Shown piece by piece: positions 57,976-64,000 of a DNA stretch of 64,000 bases. The notes under the pieces are model-generated. The model was not told the origin of the DNA. It worked only from the letters and a program-made list of their open reading frames with translations, and did not search any database. The stretch spans positions 78,349,987 to 78,413,986 of the forward strand of contig NC_090942.1 of assembly GCF_040807025.1 (NCBI RefSeq), written 5' to 3'. The stretch's first letter is position 1; every line of letters starts with the position of its first letter. The stretch comes from Struthio camelus (taxonomy: Eukaryota > Chordata > Aves > Struthioniformes > Struthionidae). A program made the position numbers and the translations under genes.

Positions 57976-60900
57976 GAGTTATGCTAGCTTAGTAAGTTAC
58001 TGCTTAGCCAAGTTAGCGTATGCATTTTCATAGCCCATCTCAGAACAATGCAGAATACCTTATCAGCTTGCATAAGTGTTGTGGACTTCTACTGTTCTGA
58101 TTTTCAGTGACCTCCTCAGTAAAATGAAACTATGTTATGACAGCACTGTGCTACAGGGAAAGTATTTATCGAGATCTCCAAAGCCCTTCTCTGAAATTCT
58201 GCCCTTTCTTAAGAACCTTGATTGGTTCTCAGGTGATGGACTAAGACTTTCCTATGTTGCTAGATTATGGTTTTTGATTAAAATAGATCTGTAGTTGGAT
58301 CTGTATCTGTCAATAATATGCTGTCCTCTTTTGGTTCTACACTGCGTAGTTTGCTCAGAAAACCTGTGTGTGTTTTGGAGAGGACTTTCTGCTTTATCTT
58401 CGTTGGCTGGAAGAACCGTTATCTATCTATCTAATATATATTACTCTGAACAACAAGAGTAACCCATCAGAAAACAACTTTTGCTTATTTTGTTCCATAA
58501 CGGGCATCATGATACAGCTGCTCTCAGAGTGGAGTTCCTGAAACTAGTTACTTCCAAAGTCTTTTGAAATCATCCACCAGAAATGTTTTTCTTGGACTTT
58601 TTTTTTTTTGTTTGCTTTGAGAGTGAAATAGAAAATGTTTTAAGCATGGCAGTATACATCCAAGTTATACATGAAGTGTCTTAGTAGAGCAAGGGTTTAG
58701 GTGAGTCTTTTAGTTAAGATCCTATTGAGAGCTACTTAAAGTGCTGAGTTAGGAGTCTAAGATTGTATTTGTTTTAACGCTTGTATCACTCAGCATTTTC
58801 CTCTTGTTCCAACCCTCCTCAATTAGGGCAAGGAGGGAGAAACTTTGTGGTTTCAGTGCCAGCTTCCAGTGAGAACTGAATATCCTGAGATTTTTCTTCC
58901 AGCCGACTCTACCTCCTGATATTTGAAAAATGAATTTACAGCATATAAATGCTCAACAATGATTCAGGAAAGCAAAAGCGTTATTGGAAATCAGTGTGAA
59001 AATGGTTAAGGCTTACCATATGTTGGTTGTTTTTACAGGGCTCAGTAATTGTTGTCTTCTGCACGTACCTTTTGTCTTCCTCATTTTTAAATTTTGCAGC
59101 ATATGCCACCTTGGTGCCTCTGGGACTCTGAGGTGTTTTTGCAGTAATTCTCCTGAAGTCCAGATTGCAGCAAGGCAGGGTAAAGAATAAATGTATCTGG
59201 TGGTGGTGGTGCAGAGAATCAGAGTTTTATTAAAGACTGGCATTTGTTTTTGGGTTGCAAGGCTGATGGCCTTAGGCTTGTTGTAGGGGCAGCATGCTCA
59301 GCCGCCTGTTAGGGGGCTACAGAGAAAACTGCTGCCACTGACAACAGTCAGTGTTGTCATCCATTCCTCTTTCTCATCAAATATTTGGAGGCATTATCCA
59401 ATAGTCACCACTTAACTAAGTTTTTTTGCTCACGGTTTATAGCTTCTTCTCCCTGAAGCACATGGTGCCTGGAAGGGGCAGAAACCTGTATTAGCAGAGC
59501 AGAGACTTGGTGGGATGGAATAAAGACAACATTGTTTTGTATTCAAGAAAATACTGCCCTGTCAGATGCTTCCTCATTTTTCCATCCATGCTGTCATCTG
59601 AGCTTGCTTTACCAAACCTTCTGGCACAGGTCCTACAGCTCCCTCAGGGGAGCAGAATTAGATGTATTTGTGATAGGGAATTGAGGTATTCCGGAGACAT
59701 GGCCAACTGGCTAGATCCCACGCAGGGCCAGGTGCTGGCACGGAGTTGTGGCAGCAGAACGGTGGGAGACACCTGCTCCCACCATGCTTTCCACCAGGCT
59801 CTCTGGGTGGCTTGAGAAAGCAACACTACCTTGATTTTTTGGACGGGGAGTGGAAGGGACGGAATTCTTGCTACTGGTTTTTAGGTTTCAGTTTTTGTTT
59901 CTTACATTGCTTCTGGGGAAGAATGTGTTTCTCTTCAAAGCTGTTCTCCCTAATAAGTTCTTGTTTAAGGTTCAGCTGGTGAAACTGATTTGGATGGCAT
60001 ATGTATAAAGAGCTGGTGCCTGGCAGGGAGTGGGGGGGTGGTTTTCAGGCTCACCAGCGCTAGTGGCTCTCCTTGTTAACTGTGCTCTAAGTCATGCAGA
60101 CAGGACCCACTTCCTAGATGACTGCTGAGATGGGAGCTCTTTCTAGCAGCTCTTTCAGCTTGGAGAAGAAAGGAAGGAAATCTCCCCTTTCCAGGCTTAA
60201 GGCTATATCCCGTAGCGTTGTAGGGGACTCATATACTCAGTGGAAGGACACGTTAAGAAAGCTTTGGAATCAAGTAAATGTACTTCCAGCCTCCAGTGAG
60301 AGGCACGAGCAATGCTCCAGAACTCTGGAAAGGCTTGGAAGCGTTCGGTCTCACCTGTGTTAGGGAGCTGTGTCTCTAGCAGAGCCGAGAGAAAGCTGTT
60401 TTGAAATTGAGTCTGATCAGGTGCTATCTCTTTGTTGGGTAGAAGAGTTCATGCAGAAAATCACCTGAAGAAAGAAAATCCAATAAAAGGGAAATTATTT
60501 CTGCTGTGAAATCACTAGTCAGGCTTTTTGTGCTCCCTGCATTTCCTTGGTGGATGTGTTCCTGACAGGAGTGTGACTGCTGGCTTCAGTTGGATGCCTG
60601 CTCCAGGAGAGCCTCCCGCCCACACTGAGCGCTTTGCCAGCACATCTGAGTCCTGGCCCGGGGGAAGCTGTCCTTGTTATTTCAGCCCAGACCTCTCCTG
60701 AGAGCCAGGCTGCCAATTATGTCAAATTGTTGGTTGATGCTGTGATATGAACAAGCCTCCCTGGGGAGCTTAAGATGGGGCTGACAAACTCTCTCCAAAT
60801 TGTGTTCCAGGCAGGATGTTGCCTCTGCTCTCAGGAGAATTGCTAGTGAGCATGTTGACTGCAGTTCAATATATGTTTCCCTAACATTCGTTTGGCTATT

Positions 60901-61104
60901 GACTTGACAAATGCCACTGCGCTAGGACTGAAGCCTCCTTTATCAGCCCTTTCACCCCTACCCCTGCAAAACGTCATCTTAGCAAGCACATCTTAGGCAG
61001 CGTCTCCCCTGGGATGCCGAAAGATGGTGAATGCTGCAGAACCCCTAGTGAGCTTGTCCTGTATTAATGCAATCTCAGTTTCTAACTTCCCTTTTGTTTT
61101 CCAG
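57976..61104 (+). other. PARVB: PARVB intron 6, 3' part
   Basis: This is intronic sequence up to the acceptor CCCTTTTGTTTTCCAG ending at 61104. It has a small (TATC)n stretch near 58418-58434 and a T-run near 58599-58609. The many short open frames are not supported as genes. Confidence 0.8.
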
Positions 61105-61163
61105 AAACGTGAAGGCCTTCTTCAGACCACTCATGTTACGGAGGAGCTCACAACTACGACAGA
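61105..61163 (+). CDS. PARVB: PARVB coding exon 7
   Basis: This 59-nt exon between TTTTCCAG and ACA-GA|GTAAGT encodes KREGLLQTTHVTEELTTTT, covering residues 213-231, with the first two bases of the codon for Glu232. This is the inter-CH linker that follows QVVVVR. (K)REG(L/I)L is shared by parvins, and the EELTTTTE stretch is beta-parvin specific. It enters in phase 0 and exits in phase 2. Confidence 0.95.
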
Positions 61164-62886
61164 GTAAGTACAAAATGCTTCCTGTTTAGTGTCAGAGTGT
61201 GTCTGTGTGTGCATGATGTGAAATCATTTACAAAGACAAAGCAGAGACATAATCTTCCCTGTTACCCCTCCTAAATTAAGAAAATCCCATATGTTGCTTT
61301 TTTAACCATGTAGAAACAACTTTGTTTTTGGAAACACGTTGCAAAGCAGAAATGAGTCTTCTTTACCAGAAATGAGTCTTCTTTACAATCTTGTGTTACA
61401 AAAGCTTTTAACTGGATATTTCACTGAGAGTGACCTTTGTGTGTTTTTTTTTTTTTTTTTTTTGCTACAAGTAGCCATATGTAACCAATTTTTGCCTGGT
61501 GCTTTTGCCTCTCTCAAAAATAGAGCCAGTGTAGGTATTTTGGGGAAGAATTAAACAATTCCTTGAAATACCTTTCAAAACTGGAGTGATACCCCATAAA
61601 AAGTGGGAGGAGAGATGTTCTCTATTTCATATAGCACCTCAGGAAAAAGCTCAGCAAAAATAAATTAAATAAGTAAACCTCTTCCCTCCACAGTTTTTGC
61701 AATGGTTTTACTTGGCTTTATGTTTTTACTTTTTTTTTTTTTTTTAAACAAGGAAAAGGCTAGACTTTGGCTGCAAATAAAAGCTGAGTGTCTCCTTCAC
61801 ACGGCCTGAAGGCGACTCTTCTAACAGGGGCTTACATGAGCCCTCCTTCAGTTTATCAGTGTATTGGCTCCCTGTAGAGTTGGCTCAGCTTTTCCTGACT
61901 TTGAAGATAAATGAAATACCATGTGGCTTGCTCAGTGGGGAAGATCCTTCAGATGGAAATGTTCAGAAATGAGATCATAACATCTCTGTGTGGACACTGA
62001 AGATCTCATAGTGGTTTTTTTGTAGGATCAGAGCTTTGCCTCAGTGTTTTGGGCCAAAATTCCTCCCTGCACTCCTGTTCTCTTCAACAGTGAATTGAGC
62101 TTGTCCTCTCCTTCAGATGTGGTTTGTTAGATGCAATCTACGCAACGGGGTTTGGGCATCTTTAGCGAGAAAGATGCTTGCAGATAGGCCTGTGGGTTTG
62201 TGCATGTGTTTTATTAAGTTGTTTAATATTATACAATATTAAGAGGTTAATATTTTAATGTGTTGCATACACAAATGTAAGTAGAGGTACAAAAAACTCC
62301 AGAGCTAGCGGGATCCAACTTTTATTGAATGCTTTCAAATTTCCCTGTGCAGATCAGGGCCTGATTCTCAGCTGATAAACATCTGCATATGTCTGGTGAT
62401 GTCGTTGGCTGTGGATATGCTTCATATGTGGCTGTATTATTTACATAATACCTGGAGATGATACATGTTTTGTTGCTCCGGAGAAAACAGATTAAAATGG
62501 GATAGATAATAGCTAGCCTTGCTCATTCTGAACTGCGTGATGTAGTCTCTGCTGACTATATTTGTGGAAACTGTACACGAAAAGATATTTGTTCATTCAC
62601 TTTCCATCATAAAAATGATGATGCATAAGAAATCATAATTATGTATAGAATATAATAATTCATTTCCATTCATTTTGAATATATCTGCCTGACATCACTG
62701 GTGGTCTGCTGGGGACATTCCTGCAGCACGTTGGGTCTGGTCTGCAACATGCTCAGCCTCCTAGCTTGGTAGGAGTGGATAGCCCTCGGCATCTTGCAGG
62801 AAAAGGCCCGTTAAGCCCAGGGTCTGGTCTTTTCAAAGTGATTATTCATGAACTAACCTAGTGTTTTTGAATGCTCTGACTTGCAG
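61164..62886 (+). other. PARVB: PARVB intron 7
   Basis: This intron runs from GTAAGT to CTGACTTGCAG ending at 62886. It contains a perfect 20-bp tandem duplication (61347-61386) and T-runs at about 61446-61463 and 61731-61745. No gene is supported. Confidence 0.85.
61347..61386 (+). repeat. Perfect 20-bp tandem duplication
   Basis: The unit CAGAAATGAGTCTTCTTTAC occurs twice, head to tail, without a mismatch (61347-61366 and 61367-61386). The identity of the two units suggests a recent slippage or duplication event inside PARVB intron 7. Confidence 0.97.
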
Positions 62887-62906
62887 GATGATGATGGGAA
62901 GATTTG
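62887..62906 (+). CDS. PARVB: PARVB coding exon 8, 20-nt microexon
   Basis: Between GACTTGCAG and TTTG|GTAAGT lie only 20 nt. The first G completes Glu232, ATG ATG ATG GGA AGA TTT encodes MMMGRF, and the last G starts the next codon (Glu expected). This matches the beta-parvin linker EMMMGRFE that precedes RDAFDTLFDH of CH2. It joins exon 7 (phase 2) and leaves in phase 1, so skipping it would break the frame. The next exon and the entire CH2 domain (the ILK-binding module) lie beyond the right edge. Confidence 0.92.
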
Positions 62907-64000
62907 GTAAGTAACAAAGTTGACTCTGAAATTTTTTAATTTATGGCAGCCACAGAAATTATGTCTCTTTGCCTTGAACAGATTTAAGACAGTGGATTGA
63001 GCAATTCCACAGGGTTGGAATGTATTACAGGGGCAGGTGTTTTACTGCATTTGGATGCGGAGCTAATGGATAGAGACAGATCATCCCGTCCTTTTGCTCT
63101 TTGAACTGGTCTCTATTGATTTGTTTTCAGTCATGTGTAATGAATGGGCACACTGCCAGAAAGGGCAAGATTTCCTAGTACCGTTCTTAGTGCTTTCAAG
63201 CAAAAATCTTGCAACACCTGACAATAAAAGATACACCTTCTTCAGGGTGTGACCATTTACATAATACATAAATGAACACATGAAAATTATTGAAGCACAA
63301 GTATATGGTAGAAGATCTGAGAAAGCTCTATTTACTTGTGCACATTTAGCCATCAATCATTCCCTCTCCTAGTCCCTTTGCATGAAGTATCTTATCCCCT
63401 CCCTGCTGACCGGGGATTTTACTAACCAGAGAACTGATCTTCTAAACAAAAAGCAAGAGTTTTAGTGTTGCTCCCGAGAGACTTCTCTTTTTGCATATAG
63501 CCTGACTCTCACTGTATTGGTTTTGTTAGTGGTATTAAATCACTTCTGTTCACCTGAGAGACATGAGCACCTCTAAAGGACTATGTGAGACTATGAGCAG
63601 GTCATTTAGTTTCTGTTTCCCAGCTATAATATGTGAACACTGTCATTTTCCTTCCCTGTGGAATCCGTGCATTAATGATAAGGTATCTGGAAAATAAGTA
63701 ACGGCCAGGGAAGAGAAGGGGGGAAGTATATAACATATCCTTAGGTACCAAAAGAGTTTTGAATAATAGATAGATTTGTTTTTTTTTTTTTTTTACCATT
63801 GCAAATATTAAAATGTGTTCTGCAAATGAAAAGAATGTGAGCATGGAAAAACAGTTGAAACTATGATGACAATTTTTAACAGCTCACCCCCCCCCCCCCC
63901 AATTTTCCAGCAATGGTCTTTGATAGTTGTTTTTTGGCATAACTGCAGTTGGTTAGGGTGTTTTTTCGTGCTTTACCTGATGATTATAAACAGTTCAGTT
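62907..64000 (+). other. PARVB: PARVB intron 8 (continues beyond window)
   Basis: This is intronic sequence from GTAAGT to the end of the window. A T-run lies at about 63780-63794 and a C14 run at 63887-63900. I found no sequence resembling the next PARVB exon. Confidence 0.85.

Overview
This window is vertebrate nuclear DNA, most likely from a bird. It has widely spaced small exons with GT..AG introns, AT-rich introns and intergenic DNA, and one strong CpG island. It carries three copies of a CR1-type LINE that end in the ATTCTGTG octamers typical of sauropsid CR1. CR1 alone does not exclude a turtle or crocodilian. The compact introns and overall character favour a bird, but I cannot name the species.

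Layout: (1) 1-3190, plus strand, holds the last four coding exons of SAMM50, the Omp85/BamA-family beta-barrel of the mitochondrial outer membrane sorting and assembly machinery. Its 3'UTR runs to about 3.6 kb. (2) About 3.6-10.5 kb is an intergenic spacer with no supportable gene. (3) A CpG island at about 10.49-11.42 kb contains the first coding exon of PARVB (beta-parvin/affixin). PARVB then runs on the plus strand to the right edge. Eight coding exons are visible (10802-10916, 35359-35448, 38374-38444, 47360-47462, 53509-53649, 54527-54642, 61105-61163, 62887-62906). They encode the N-terminal 238 residues, including essentially all of the first calponin-homology domain; CH2 lies beyond the window. 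All exon phases join into one open frame.

The PARVB introns hold three CR1 copies: an old sense copy in intron 1 (about 22.7-23.7 kb), a 2.5-kb antisense copy with long remnants of endonuclease/reverse transcriptase reading frame in intron 4 (about 50.7-53.2 kb), and a short, internally deleted antisense copy in intron 6 (about 57.14-57.97 kb). There are also several faint MIR-like SINE relics, a (CT)n microsatellite, homopolymer runs and a few perfect palindromes.

The two genes are tandem, head-to-tail neighbours with unrelated roles: mitochondrial outer membrane protein biogenesis (SAMM50) and ILK-PINCH-parvin adhesion signalling (PARVB). From family knowledge this adjacency is also present in mammals. 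I see no operon-like, CRISPR, viral or otherwise exotic system. The most interesting unexplained signal is a candidate alternative first exon of PARVB at 32782-32818. It has a strong Kozak ATG, a basic 12-residue peptide, a consensus donor in the correct phase for exon 2, and sits in a local CpG-rich patch inside an otherwise CpG-poor 24-kb intron.
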